64,000 bases of DNA from a bacterium D16-51 (GTDB lineage: Bacteria; Bacillota; Clostridia; Lachnospirales; Lachnospiraceae): NCBI GenBank assembly GCA_003612285.1, contig RAYE01000011.1, forward strand, positions 43,277-107,276, given 5' to 3'. Shown here one piece after another: positions 1 through 8,411 of this stretch. Position 1 is the first letter of the stretch, and the number at the start of each line of letters is the position of its first letter. The notes beneath the pieces were generated by a model that saw only the letters and a program-made list of their open reading frames with translations, was not told where the DNA came from and searched no databases. Made by a program: the position numbers and the translations under genes.

Positions 1-1110
1 GCTAGTGGAAAATCTAATATATATAATGCGTTTGAATACATGGCAGATTATGTGGTTAAATCTTTCAAATATGGAGACGAAGAAGAAAGATTCGAAGAAT
101 ACAGACCAACTCCATTTTTGTTTGATAGCATTTCAAGTGACGCAGAGTCCACTTTTGAAATATATTTTACAATTTCAGGAGATAAGGCAGAAAAAACATA
201 TAATTATGGGTTTTGTGTAGATAAGCATGGAGTAACAGAGGAATGGCTGAATTCAAAGGCTAAGACAGCACGTAAGTTTAAGTCTGTGTTTTATCGTTCT
301 GCTGAAGATAATATGTTGGATTTGTCAGGCTTCCCTAAGAGCAGCAGGGAGAATATTCAAGTGGCATTGGAGAAACAGGTTCTGATTGTTTCTCTTGGCG
401 CGAAATTGAAAGTGGATAAGTGTAAAGACATTAGGGATTGGTTTCTGGCAAATGAGTTCGCAGATTTTGGAGATCCATATACCAATTTCTTTTTGTCACG
501 TCGTTTGCCGAAAGATTTTGTAGATGATGATAGTGTGCAAAGGAAAGTGATAGAGTATTTTGCTTCTTTTGATGAACACATTAAAGATTTTGAAATAGAA
601 AAGGTTCCACATGATACGGAAACGAAAGAGGAAACTTATAAAATTAGTTCATTACACAAGAAAATAGATTCAGATGGTTTTGTAGCAATTCCTTTAGGGA
701 TGGAATCGGCAGGAACATTGAAAATGTTTGCACTATATCCAGAATTACAGGATGTTTTGGAGAAGGGAAGTGTATTTTTTATTGATGAATTAAATGCCCG
801 TTTACATCCGTTGCTGGTACGGAATTTTTTGCTTACTTTTCTGAATCCAAAAATCAATACGAATCATGCGCAGTTAATTTTTACAACACATGATACTTGG
901 CAGTTGTCCAATCAGCTTCTCCGAAGAGATGAAGTATGGTTTACGGAAAAAGATGAACAGGGAATTTCTAAACTGTATTCACTGGCAGATTTCGTAGATG
1001 AATCTGGTGCCAGAATCCGAAAAGATGAGAGCTATGAAAAAAATTATCTGATTGGTAAGTATGGTGCAGTTCCAACATTAAAGAGTATTGATATCTTTAA
1101 GGAGGGATGA
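1..1110 (+). CDS. AAA-family ATPase, RloA/AbiLi-like, 5' end outside window
   Basis: Partial gene: the frame is open from base 1, where it reads ASGKSN, the tail of a Walker A P-loop, so the true start lies upstream. 369 residues are visible. The Walker B region reads FFIDELNARLHP followed by an FTTHDT switch segment near residue 300, the pattern of the AAA_15/AAA_21 (OLD-like) ATPases. The ribosome site of the next gene lies inside its 3' end (1099-1105) and the gap is only 6 bases, so the two are co-transcribed. Paired with an RloB protein, it is most likely the ATPase of an RloAB/AbiL abortive-infection module. The defence role is inferred from known pairs. Confidence 0.8.
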   Translation, partial: ASGKSNIYNAFEYMADYVVKSFKYGDEEERFEEYRPTPFLFDSISSDAESTFEIYFTISGDKAEKTYNYGFCVDKHGVTEEWLNSKAKTARKFKSVFYRSAEDNMLDLSGFPKSSRENIQVALEKQVLIVSLGAKLKVDKCKDIRDWFLANEFADFGDPYTNFFLSRRLPKDFVDDDSVQRKVIEYFASFDEHIKDFEIEKVPHDTETKEETYKISSLHKKIDSDGFVAIPLGMESAGTLKMFALYPELQDVLEKGSVFFIDELNARLHPLLVRNFLLTFLNPKINTNHAQLIFTTHDTWQLSNQLLRRDEVWFTEKDEQGISKLYSLADFVDESGARIRKDESYEKNYLIGKYGAVPTLKSIDIFKEG

Positions 1111-1116
1111 TTATAT

Positions 1117-1755
1117 ATGGCAAAAAAGGATAGGAGAGGTAACAGAAAGACCAGAGAGCAGCGGCCATTAAAGGTTCCGGAATTGGGGTATTATTTAGTG
1201 GTTACAGATACAGAGGCAACAGAAAGATGTTATTTTCAAGGATTGTATAAAGAGCTTCCGAAAATGATACAGAATAAATTAGTAATCAAGGTAGTGGAAA
1301 CTAAGACAAGGGCATTGATTGATAAGTGTCTGGAAATGGCTGCATACGATGCGCAATACCGTATACCATGGATTGTATTTGACAGGGATGAGGTGAAAGG
1401 TTTTGATGAAATCATAAAGGAAGCAGAAAAACTGGGCATAAATGTAGGTTGGTCAAATCCGTGTTTTGAAATATGGATGTACTCTTATTATGGAGTAATG
1501 CCGACAATTATGGAATCTTGGACATGTTGTGATGAGTTTGAAAAGATTTTTCAAAGAAAAACTGGTCAAAGGTATTCAAAATCAGATGAGGGATTGTATG
1601 AAAAAATTTCCCGGACAGGAAATGAAGAAAAGGCTCTTCAGATTGCAAGGCAGAAGTATGAGCAGTGTGTGAGGGAGGGAAAAACGGTACCATCGCAGAT
1701 GTGTCCATGTACGACAGTTTATCGGTTAGTGAAGGAAATAAAGAAAAAAGTGTAA
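1117..1755 (+). CDS. RloB family protein (AbiLii-like, TOPRIM-like nuclease partner)
   Basis: 212 residues, the usual RloB length. Seen: a basic N-terminus, TDTEATERCYFQGL near residue 30 (the family's acidic E-x-x-TE-x-x-YF motif), WIVFDRDE near 88, SNPCFEIW near 115, and a lysine-rich C-terminus. These acidic motifs fit the TOPRIM-like fold proposed for RloB. The partner ATPase is directly upstream, and an AAGGAGG ribosome site lies in that gene's last codons. RloA/RloB pairs are known near restriction loci and as AbiL phage-defence modules, probably acting as an RNA or DNA nuclease controlled by the ATPase. Activity here is inference. No frameshift is seen. Confidence 0.8.
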   Translation: MAKKDRRGNRKTREQRPLKVPELGYYLVVTDTEATERCYFQGLYKELPKMIQNKLVIKVVETKTRALIDKCLEMAAYDAQYRIPWIVFDRDEVKGFDEIIKEAEKLGINVGWSNPCFEIWMYSYYGVMPTIMESWTCCDEFEKIFQRKTGQRYSKSDEGLYEKISRTGNEEKALQIARQKYEQCVREGKTVPSQMCPCTTVYRLVKEIKKKV

Positions 1756-1761
1756 AATGCT

Positions 1762-1797
1762 GCGACAAAGGATAGCAAAGTTACTTTCCTTTGTCGC
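1762..1797. terminator. Hairpin between convergent genes
   Basis: Perfect 11-bp inverted repeat: GCGACAAAGGA at 1762-1772 and TCCTTTGTCGC at 1787-1797, 7 bases after the rloB-like stop. It also lies past the end of the minus-strand permease gene. No clear T-run follows on either side, so termination strength is uncertain. Confidence 0.5.
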
Positions 1798-1833
1798 TGG
1801 AAAATAATGACCAGCAAAAGGGGATAGAAACTA

Positions 1834-2547
1834 TTACTGTTCATTATTCTTCAAAATTATCCCACATACAATTACTGCCGCGAAAAAGGCAAAGATTAGA
1901 TACCATAGATTTTCAAGGCAAAAGCCATTATCCAGCATCAATCGGTATCCCCAGGAGGCGGGGAAAATGCGCCCTATCATTTTAAGAAAACCGGGCAGCA
2001 AATCAATAGGGAACATAATCCCTGAAAGCATAATTGAGGGCAAAAATACTAACTGTGCTATCATTGTTAATTTTGCCTGATTTTTTATAATCAGCCCTAA
2101 AATACTTCCAATGCTTAATGACACAATAATGTATATAGCAAGCGTAAGAAAGAAAATCGGAAGTTGTGCCGGCAAAGCTGCTTTAAATAGGACGGGTGCA
2201 AGCAGCAATATTATAGCACAGGTAATCATTAAATGGATAAATACGGAAAGAAACATTGTAATAAGACCTAAATAGACAGGTACTCCGTTTGCCGTATAAA
2301 CTTTTTTTATATCGCTTCCGTAAGTTTCAATCAACGATGGCGGCAGTCCGATAAACGCCCCCATTGAAATACTCATTACAATCATAGATTGTATGAGTGT
2401 ATTTTTCATTTCAGGCATAGCAGAAGTGAAGATACCGCCCATAAGGAGAAAGAAAATGAGCGGAACGATATAGCAAGTAACTAACAATGATTTGCTTCGT
2501 ATATCTAATTTCCACTGTAATGCTACACTATATAAAAAACCATTCAT
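1834..2547 (-). CDS. ABC-2 type transporter permease
   Basis: 237 residues with about six hydrophobic segments, typical of ABC-2 permeases of drug or peptide exporters. A run of small residues and a GxxxG-rich stretch around residues 140-175 resembles the conserved ABC-2 core. It is the last gene of a three-gene minus-strand operon and overlaps the ATPase stop by 4 bases, so it is translationally coupled. It should form the membrane channel with the upstream ATPase. Substrate is unknown, but the TipAS-type regulator at the head of the operon suggests export of a thiopeptide-like or other amphipathic antibiotic. Confidence 0.85.
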   Translation of the reverse strand: MNGFLYSVALQWKLDIRSKSLLVTCYIVPLIFFLLMGGIFTSAMPEMKNTLIQSMIVMSISMGAFIGLPPSLIETYGSDIKKVYTANGVPVYLGLITMFLSVFIHLMITCAIILLLAPVLFKAALPAQLPIFFLTLAIYIIVSLSIGSILGLIIKNQAKLTMIAQLVFLPSIMLSGIMFPIDLLPGFLKMIGRIFPASWGYRLMLDNGFCLENLWYLIFAFFAAVIVCGIILKNNEQ

Positions 2548-3362
2548 TCTGCTTCCCTCCCTGCTATTTTCATAAAATGCTGTTCCAGTGTGCCACGGTC
2601 AACTTTAATATCTAACACAGGGTTTCTCTTTTGTTTCAAATCACTGAGCAGGGAAATTAAAGTATCTTCAATATTGTCTGTTTCAAAAGTGTTGTACCCT
2701 TGCTGTGTTTTGACATGGATAAAATACTTTCTTTCAATCTTGTCTGTCAGATCCGAAGCTGTGCCGCAAAAGACAATGTTTCCGTTATTCAAAATGGCAA
2801 TTCGGTCGCATAAGGTTTCTACTTCTGCCATATCATGGCTTGCCAAAATAATTGTTTTTCCACTTGATTTGAGCTTTCGGATTTGTCTGTGGAGTGAAAG
2901 CCTGCCCTCGACATCAAGCCCGGCAGTCGGTTCATCAAGAAAAATAATATCTGGATTACTAATAAGTGCAAGAGCGAGATGCAGCCGTCTTTTTTGCCCC
3001 GTGGATAACTGGTTATACGTTTTTTTTTCGAGGTCTCCAATATTAAGAGCATTAAGCATAGTATGATCAATCTTTTTCCTGTTCCATTTTGCAAATAACT
3101 TTATAGCCTCCATCGGTTTGATATAAGCAGGCAGAGAGGAGGACTGCAGCTGAATGCCCATTTTTCCGTTTACAATAATTGTACCGCTATCATATTTTCG
3201 CAAGCCTTCAATACATTCAAGAGATGTCGTTTTTCCTGCTCCATTTACACCGAGCAGAGCAAAAATTTCTCCTTTTTCGATTTGAAAATCAAGTCCTTTA
3301 AGAACAATATGGCTGCCATAACTTTTCCTTAATCCGCTAACTTGTATTGCATGATTCATCAT
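2544..3362 (-). CDS. ABC transporter ATP-binding protein (drug/peptide exporter type)
   Basis: 272 residues. Walker A reads GVNGAGKTTS near residue 38, the signature is LSTGQKRR near 118, Walker B is IIFLDEPTAGLD near 140, and the H-loop is LASHD near 173. The LSTGQ signature and the AGLD tail match the CcmA/DRA-type exporters that pair with ABC-2 permeases. It overlaps its neighbours by 4 bases on both sides and sits between the MerR regulator and the permease. It should power efflux. No residue appears to be missing. Confidence 0.9.
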   Translation of the reverse strand: MMNHAIQVSGLRKSYGSHIVLKGLDFQIEKGEIFALLGVNGAGKTTSLECIEGLRKYDSGTIIVNGKMGIQLQSSSLPAYIKPMEAIKLFAKWNRKKIDHTMLNALNIGDLEKKTYNQLSTGQKRRLHLALALISNPDIIFLDEPTAGLDVEGRLSLHRQIRKLKSSGKTIILASHDMAEVETLCDRIAILNNGNIVFCGTASDLTDKIERKYFIHVKTQQGYNTFETDNIEDTLISLLSDLKQKRNPVLDIKVDRGTLEQHFMKIAGREAE

Positions 3363-4156
3363 TCCACCTCCCCGAACGGATTTGCTCCGAGTTTTGAAAA
3401 GTAGACTTGCAAAGCCGGCTCTAAATAGTTGTTTACTATTTTTTGTCTTTCTTCCCAGGCATTTGCAGCAGTATCAATATTTCCTATTTCCATCAACTTT
3501 GGCAGCATACTCATATCACCGTTTGTAAATTCCATAATTAAGCCCCAATATTCTTTTACAACCCGCTGGCACTTTTCGCTTTCGGGAAGCACATTTTCTT
3601 TTTGAAGTTGTATGATTTCATCACTTAAACGATTAAACCTGTCTATAAAATTTAAGCCGCTTTCCTTGTCAAATTGATTACGGATATAGTCAAGCGTGTC
3701 ATCATCGAAACGCTTAATAAGATAGTAAAAGTTATTCTTCATTTGCAAATTGACAATAATATCTGCATACTTTTTAAAATTGACTGTCTGCATTTGTAAC
3801 ACTTCTGCTTTTAACTGCTCTATTGCTGTCAAAGAAGCTGTTAGCTGCTCTATTTTCTCCCGTATGTCATCAGCCTGTTTCGTAAGGGCCTTTGCAACAT
3901 CCGTCGGTGTTTCTAAAGAAATTAAATGTTGTTTTATATCATTCAAAGAAAACCCTAATGATTTTAAAGATATAATTTGATGAAGTGTAACTAAATCTTT
4001 ATCTGTATAGAGCCTGCGTCCACCTTCGCTTTCTGCTGATGGGGACAACAGGCCTTCTTTATCATAGTATTGGAGGGTACGGACAGTAACTCCCAGTTTC
4101 TTTGCGGCCTCTCCAACTGTCATATATCCTTGCGGTATTGCTCTGTACTTTGCCAT
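3359..4156 (-). CDS. MerR-family regulator with TipAS-like drug-sensing domain
   Basis: 265 residues. The N-terminal MerR winged helix (TVGEAAKKLGVTVRTLQYYD, then GRRLYTDKDL) spans about residues 11-80. A coiled coil follows at about 85-125. The C-terminal all-helical half, from about 145, with a Trp-Gly-centred region (EYWGLIMEF) and an AWEERQ segment, fits the TipAS antibiotic-recognition domain. Family members bind the promoter spacer and activate it when a drug binds. The start has an AGGAGG site 7-8 bases away. A promoter with the MerR-type 19-bp spacer lies just upstream, so autoactivation of the whole operon is expected. Confidence 0.88.
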   Translation of the reverse strand: MAKYRAIPQGYMTVGEAAKKLGVTVRTLQYYDKEGLLSPSAESEGGRRLYTDKDLVTLHQIISLKSLGFSLNDIKQHLISLETPTDVAKALTKQADDIREKIEQLTASLTAIEQLKAEVLQMQTVNFKKYADIIVNLQMKNNFYYLIKRFDDDTLDYIRNQFDKESGLNFIDRFNRLSDEIIQLQKENVLPESEKCQRVVKEYWGLIMEFTNGDMSMLPKLMEIGNIDTAANAWEERQKIVNNYLEPALQVYFSKLGANPFGEVE

Positions 4157-4178
4157 AATTGTTTACCTCCTGTGATAT

Positions 4179-4209
4179 ATTATAAATCATAACGCCGCGT
4201 CACAAGCAA
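4179..4209 (-). promoter_or_regulatory. MerR-type promoter with 19-bp spacer
   Basis: On the minus strand, TTGCTT (4204-4209) and TATAAT (4179-4184) are separated by 19 bp, the elongated spacer of MerR-activated promoters. The spacer contains a GC-rich ACGC/GCGT dyad, a likely operator for the regulator encoded immediately downstream. Confidence 0.6.
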
Positions 4210-4388
4210 GCTTTTTTTGAAAAATTTCCAACTGCACTGCGATAAATTATTACTTTTCACAGTCTAGTATTTTTTATCGGAGGAAGAAATAGTTCTGTTT
4301 TTTAGTGCTATTGTATATTTGAATATGACGTGCCCAATGGTAAGATAGAACGAAGCTTAATATTCTTAGGATAAAGGAGGTGGTTATT

Positions 4389-4706
4389 ATGACAGTAGGT
4401 GCAAGAGTAATGCAGTTACGTTTAGGCCGGGGATACACGAGAGAACAATTGGCATATTTGGCAGGTATTTCGGAGAAATTTTTATATGAAATTGAAACAG
4501 ACAAAAAGGGTTTTTCTGCAACAACGCTTATGGGGATTTCAAAAGCATTGGAGGTAAGTTTAGATTACATTATGTATGGAAGTGAATACCGGAAATATGA
4601 GGAAGAAATTATTTCTACATTAGAACGGTTCAACCCTAATACGCTTGAAAGAGTTGAACGGCTGCTGGATGTGTTATATGAGATTACAGTAAAGGGAAAC
4701 AATTGA
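4389..4706 (+). CDS. Small XRE-family helix-turn-helix regulator
   Basis: 105 residues. The helix-turn-helix spans about residues 5-60 (MQLRLGRGYTREQLAYLAGI, then a second helix ending in LEVSLDYIMYG). The C-terminal tail (residues 70-100) is helical and probably dimerises. The ATG at 4389 was chosen because AAAGGAGG ends 8 bases upstream. A GTG at 4380 falls within that ribosome site and is unlikely. It stands alone between a divergent MerR operon and a convergent BlaI-like gene. Its target is unknown. Confidence 0.75.
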   Translation: MTVGARVMQLRLGRGYTREQLAYLAGISEKFLYEIETDKKGFSATTLMGISKALEVSLDYIMYGSEYRKYEEEIISTLERFNPNTLERVERLLDVLYEITVKGNN

Positions 4707-4792
4707 TTGATAAGCCATACAGCCTGGGCTTTTGGTTTCCGGCCAGTATTCTGCGGGAAATAAAATATTATGTATAGGATGGCGTCTGTTGT

Positions 4793-4849
4793 CCATATAT
4801 CAAAATTAGCCTGTGTTTTGGCGGTTACAACAGACTAATTGATATATGG
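4793..4849. repeat. Long imperfect inverted repeat between convergent regulators
   Basis: Left arm 4793-4814 and right arm 4830-4849 pair over about 20 positions with a two-base bulge and one mismatch (outer CCATATATCA with TGATATATGG). It lies between the ends of two convergent regulator genes. There is no T-run typical of an intrinsic terminator, so it is either a weak bidirectional terminator or a protein-binding palindrome. Confidence 0.45.
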
Positions 4850-4864
4850 GGAAATGGATTAAAG

Positions 4865-5245
4865 TTATTTTATATTTCTTCTTTTTTTGATTTCGGCGAT
4901 TAATCTTAGCGCTTCGTCTAATACACTTGCATCTGTTACCCGTTCAAGCAGTTGGTTGACGATATCTATAGTAGGCATGCTTCCGAATGTCCCTTCAAAA
5001 TTCTCACTTATGTATCTGTCAATAGATATAATCGGCCTGTAAGCACGAGCCAGGACAGTGTTGCTGTAAACAACATCATCAACAACAATATAATTTTTTT
5101 CTAACAATACTTTGACGCAGGCGCGTACCGTGTTTAAATTTAAGGAAGGCTCCAGTTTTACTATTTCAGATGCGGACAATGCCCTGTCTTCGTATTCCCA
5201 AAATACTTTCATAACTGCTTCCTGGGTCATAGTTATTCTTTCCAT
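4865..5245 (-). CDS. BlaI/MecI/CopY-family transcriptional repressor
   Basis: 126 residues. The winged helix covers about residues 1-75: TMTQEAVMKVFWEYEDRALS, then LNLNTVRACVKVLLEKNYI as recognition helix, then a wing with a VDDVVYSNTVLARAY beta-hairpin. A helical dimerisation tail follows. The family normally represses beta-lactamase or copper genes and is cleaved by a BlaR-type protease. No blaR or beta-lactamase gene is next to it, so the target is unknown. The start has a GGAG-type site. The gene faces away from the BspA-like gene, with about 320 bases between their starts. Confidence 0.8.
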   Translation of the reverse strand: MERITMTQEAVMKVFWEYEDRALSASEIVKLEPSLNLNTVRACVKVLLEKNYIVVDDVVYSNTVLARAYRPIISIDRYISENFEGTFGSMPTIDIVNQLLERVTDASVLDEALRLIAEIKKRRNIK

Positions 5246-5473
5246 ATTCTTCTCCTTTTCATATGTTTGTTAAAGTAATATTTACGGATGTATATATCCT
5301 GTTACAAATGGTCTTACATTAAGATTATAACAAAAAGAAGAAAAATGCAATAAGAAATATGGCACTTATCGAAAAAAAACACGATAAAAAAATATGGCAG
5401 CATTTTGGGTATAGATTTAACTGCTTTAACAAAGTTGCAGTAATATAGTGAAATATAGCCTGCTTTCAGAATT

Positions 5474-5516
5474 TTAAGAAATCTTAAGAATTTTTTCTGT
5501 GAATGTTAAAACATTC
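5474..5516. promoter_or_regulatory. TTAAGA direct repeat and GAATGT dyad before the surface-protein gene
   Basis: Within the 319-base gap between the divergent BlaI-like and BspA-like genes there are two TTAAGA direct repeats (5474-5479 and 5484-5489, 10-base period). A GAATGT/ACATTC inverted repeat follows (5501-5506 and 5511-5516). Helical-period direct repeats are typical of OmpR-family sites. A very similar TTAAGA pair occurs at 43489-43505 before the competence/two-component cluster. The rest of the gap is AT-rich and shows no ORF. Confidence 0.35.
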
Positions 5517-5564
5517 TGTTTATACTTGATGAAAATAAAGGTTTTAAGAAAAGGGGCTGATGAT

Positions 5565-7829
5565 ATGAAAGAAAAAATAATGAGATTTGGCGTAGTGATT
5601 TGTGTTTTGGCCGCCGTGTTTTTATTTCCGAAAACGGGAAATGCGGCAGGCCAGGCAGCGCCGCCTATATTTGCAGGCAATGAAAAGGTGATGTACCTGG
5701 ATGGGAAGAACAGGGTTTCTGTCGAGGGGGAGAATATTGTATCAGTGGAATATGCTTCTTCTAATAAAAATATTGCCACAGTCAGTAAAAAGGGTCTTGT
5801 AGTGCCAAAGCGGAAAGGGAAAACAACAATCCGCGCCAATGTGGTTTATAAAAAAAAGGCTGCGGGAAAAAAGCAGACGGCAAAGTTAAGTTATAAGCTT
5901 ACTGTTTTGGGAAAAGCTGGCGAATATTTTAAATATAGTATAAAAAATGGCCACACAACATATGAAATCAAAGGGCTGACACAAAAGGGGAAGGAGTGCA
6001 GGAATCTTTATGTCCCAGGGTATATAGGAGGCAGGAAGGTTACTTTAGTTGGCTGGGGCGCACTTCCAGAAGATGCGGCGTTCCGGTCGCTGCACCTGGC
6101 TGATCCTATCCAGAGGTGGTGGAGGGGCAGTGAGGACAGCAATCCTTATTTAAAGAAGCTTTATCTGGGAAAATCAATGAAGAAATTTGGATATAGCGTC
6201 TATTTGTCAGGATGTCCGTCTTTAAAGGAAATTATTTTAGATAGCAGGAATAAGGATTTAGTAGTGGAAGAAAGCGTCCTTTTTTCAAAGGATAAAAGGA
6301 CGTTATGGTGTTATCCGGCACAAAAAGAGGATGGCATTTATGAAATTCCGGACGAAGTGTCCAAGATTGCAAATAATGCATTTAATGGCTGTAAAAGCCT
6401 GAAACAGGTGGTATTTACAGAGAACCTGGAAAGCATAGGGTATAAAGCTTTTGCAGGCAGCGGGCTTATAACGGTGACGATGACAGATGAGATAAGCTAC
6501 CTGAATGAAAGTGTTTTCTCTGGCTGTACCTCTTTGTCGGAGGTAAGGCTGTCAAAGAAGCTGTCCGGGATTTCCGAAGAATTGTTTAAAGGGTGCATTT
6601 CCCTGAAAAGCCTCACAATCCCAGCCAGGGTATCATGGATTAACAATAGGGCATTTGATGGATGCACGCAGCTTACACAGGTTGAAGTTTCTTCTGCAAG
6701 CAGGTATTTCCAGTCGAAGGATGGGATTGTATTTTCTAAAGATGGAGAAAGACTACAGTATTACCCTGAGGGGAAAAAGGACAGCAGCTATGCGGTGCCG
6801 GAAGGGATAAAAGAAATAGAGGAGAGGGCATTTTATGGCAATACGTCATTGAAAGAGGTTACTTTGCCGGAAGGGGTAGAAACCATTAACACTTCTGTTT
6901 TTTCCGGATGTACCGGGCTTATGAAGCTGAATTTGCCAGATTCTGTCCATACAATACAAAGGGAGGCATTTAAAAATTGTGCGAAGTTGACGGAAGTAAG
7001 ATTGCCAGACAGACTGACAGAAATCCCGAATGATGCATTTGCTTATTGTACAGGGCTTGTGGAGATTACGATACCAAAGGAAGTAAGCAGTGTTGGAAGC
7101 AGGGCGTTTCTGGGATGCAGCAATTTAAAACGCTTTCTGGCAGACTCGCAGAATACGACATTTACGGCGGTAGATGGCGTGCTTTTTAGCAGGTCAATGC
7201 AGGTGCTGTATTGTTATCCGCAGGGAAAGGCAGACGAAAGTTATGCGGTTCCGGATTCTGTAAAACGTTTGAAGGAAGGTGCATTTGCACAGGCAAAATG
7301 GCTGAAAAAAGCAGCGGTGCCAGACACTGTGAAATATATAGAAGAACGGTGTTTTCAGGCATGTGAAAGCCTGGAAACGGTAAAACTTCCCAAAAACCTG
7401 AAAATGATTTCCGAGTCTTTGTTTGAAGACTGCAGTATGCTGCAAACGGTGAAAATTCCTTCTTCGGCTGAAAAAATATCTTTAAATGCATTTAAGGGAT
7501 GCACAGGCCTTACAGAAATAAAAATTCCAAACAGCGTAAAAGAAATTGCCCCATATGCATTCCAATCCTGCAAGAAGCTAAAAACCGTTACAATTGGCTC
7601 TGGGGTGGAATATATTGGGTTGGAATCTTTTGCAAAATGTAGGAAGATGAAAAAAATGACTGTTAAAACGTTACAGCTTAAAGATAATTCAATTGGCTCA
7701 GATGTCTTTTTGGAGAGTGGCATACAAAATGGGAAAGGACTGACCTTGGAAGTGCCAAAATCGAAAAAGTCGTTGTATACATCTTATTTTAGGAAACGGG
7801 GATTTTTAGGGAAGGTTGTTGCAAAATAA
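5565..7829 (+). CDS. Secreted BspA-like leucine-rich-repeat protein with N-terminal Ig-like domain
   Basis: 754 residues. The ATG at 5565 is preferred over one 66 bases upstream because AAGGGG precedes it and it opens a clean signal peptide (MKEKIMRFGVVICVLAAVFL, likely cleaved near NAAG). Residues about 35-115 resemble a bacterial Ig-like (Big_2) domain. The rest is LRR_5 repeats of about 23 residues (pattern C-x-x-L-x-x-[VI]-x-[LI]-P, then I-x-x-x-A/V-F). Three larger blocks each open with an FS-x5-L-x-x-YP-x-x-K-x-D-x-x-Y-x-[IV]-P segment. There is no sortase motif or C-terminal membrane helix, so it is probably released or loosely wall-bound. Family roles are adhesion and host contact. 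Confidence 0.85.
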   Translation: MKEKIMRFGVVICVLAAVFLFPKTGNAAGQAAPPIFAGNEKVMYLDGKNRVSVEGENIVSVEYASSNKNIATVSKKGLVVPKRKGKTTIRANVVYKKKAAGKKQTAKLSYKLTVLGKAGEYFKYSIKNGHTTYEIKGLTQKGKECRNLYVPGYIGGRKVTLVGWGALPEDAAFRSLHLADPIQRWWRGSEDSNPYLKKLYLGKSMKKFGYSVYLSGCPSLKEIILDSRNKDLVVEESVLFSKDKRTLWCYPAQKEDGIYEIPDEVSKIANNAFNGCKSLKQVVFTENLESIGYKAFAGSGLITVTMTDEISYLNESVFSGCTSLSEVRLSKKLSGISEELFKGCISLKSLTIPARVSWINNRAFDGCTQLTQVEVSSASRYFQSKDGIVFSKDGERLQYYPEGKKDSSYAVPEGIKEIEERAFYGNTSLKEVTLPEGVETINTSVFSGCTGLMKLNLPDSVHTIQREAFKNCAKLTEVRLPDRLTEIPNDAFAYCTGLVEITIPKEVSSVGSRAFLGCSNLKRFLADSQNTTFTAVDGVLFSRSMQVLYCYPQGKADESYAVPDSVKRLKEGAFAQAKWLKKAAVPDTVKYIEERCFQACESLETVKLPKNLKMISESLFEDCSMLQTVKIPSSAEKISLNAFKGCTGLTEIKIPNSVKEIAPYAFQSCKKLKTVTIGSGVEYIGLESFAKCRKMKKMTVKTLQLKDNSIGSDVFLESGIQNGKGLTLEVPKSKKSLYTSYFRKRGFLGKVVAK

Positions 7830-7836
7830 TAGTTGA

Positions 7837-8010
7837 CAAAAAGGTTTATTTCAGAAGAAAATAAAATGTGCACTGGTATTGGGCAGTGTGCTGGTGACAG
7901 CGGTAGCTGCGGTTTTATTGCCTGATTTTTCAGGGCAAAATCCAAAGAAAGCGTCAGGCGAGGCACATTTAGAAGCCAATTCCGAAAGGATGTCTGTCAT
8001 AATTAATTAT
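7837..8010 (+). pseudogene. Possible remnant of a small secreted protein (5' fragment)
   Basis: A reading frame without a good start codon encodes KKIKCALVLGSVLVTAVAAV followed by LLPDFSGQ, which looks like a signal peptide. It runs into the antisense of the ABC permease fragment after about 55 residues. No ribosome site is visible. It may be the head of a gene lost at the same rearrangement that truncated the neighbouring ABC genes, or it may be chance. Confidence 0.2.
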
Positions 8011-8411
8011 GTATCACGTCTTACGAAAATACAAGCTGCTGCCCATAAAAAAACAGCAATCTCTCCCAAAAAAGAAATCCATGCATTTGGTGCTGAAATT
8101 TTCGGGGGATTTTGAGTAAGAAATATAAGATACATCCCTGCCACACACAGTCCCAGGCTTCCGATGGGGTCCCGAAGCGCAGAAGCGGCAAAGATGGAAA
8201 AAGCTGCCATGGAAAACCTGTAGATTATATAGAACAGAAGTTTTATTGCCAACTCTGGTGCCGCTGCGCTATCCCCCTCCATACCGAAACCATTCCTCAG
8301 AGCTGCGACGGCGCTTGAAATAAACAGGGGTTGTATAATAAGTATAAGCAGTCCTGCGAAGTACGCTGCAAGTTTGGCAAAAAACACATTTTGTTTGACA
8401 GAGTCCTTTCC
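8007..8411 (-). pseudogene. ABC-2 permease, C-terminal fragment
   Basis: The frame encodes GKDSVKQNVFFAKLAAYFAG near 8411 and then several membrane segments, ending in a VRRDT tail at 8007. This is the C-terminal half of an ABC-2 permease. It has no start of its own. It joins, in a different frame, the N-terminal part of an ABC ATPase at about 8410-8420, so the region between was lost by an internal deletion. A full-length permease gene of the same operon lies upstream. Confidence 0.7.

Noticed and set aside
1791..1985. Plus-strand frame after the rloB-like gene
   Set aside because: It is antisense to the ABC permease and has no family features.
5250..5340. BlaI operator (TACA-N2-TGTA type) upstream of the BlaI-like gene
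   Set aside because: Only poor dyads could be found, with most positions mismatched.
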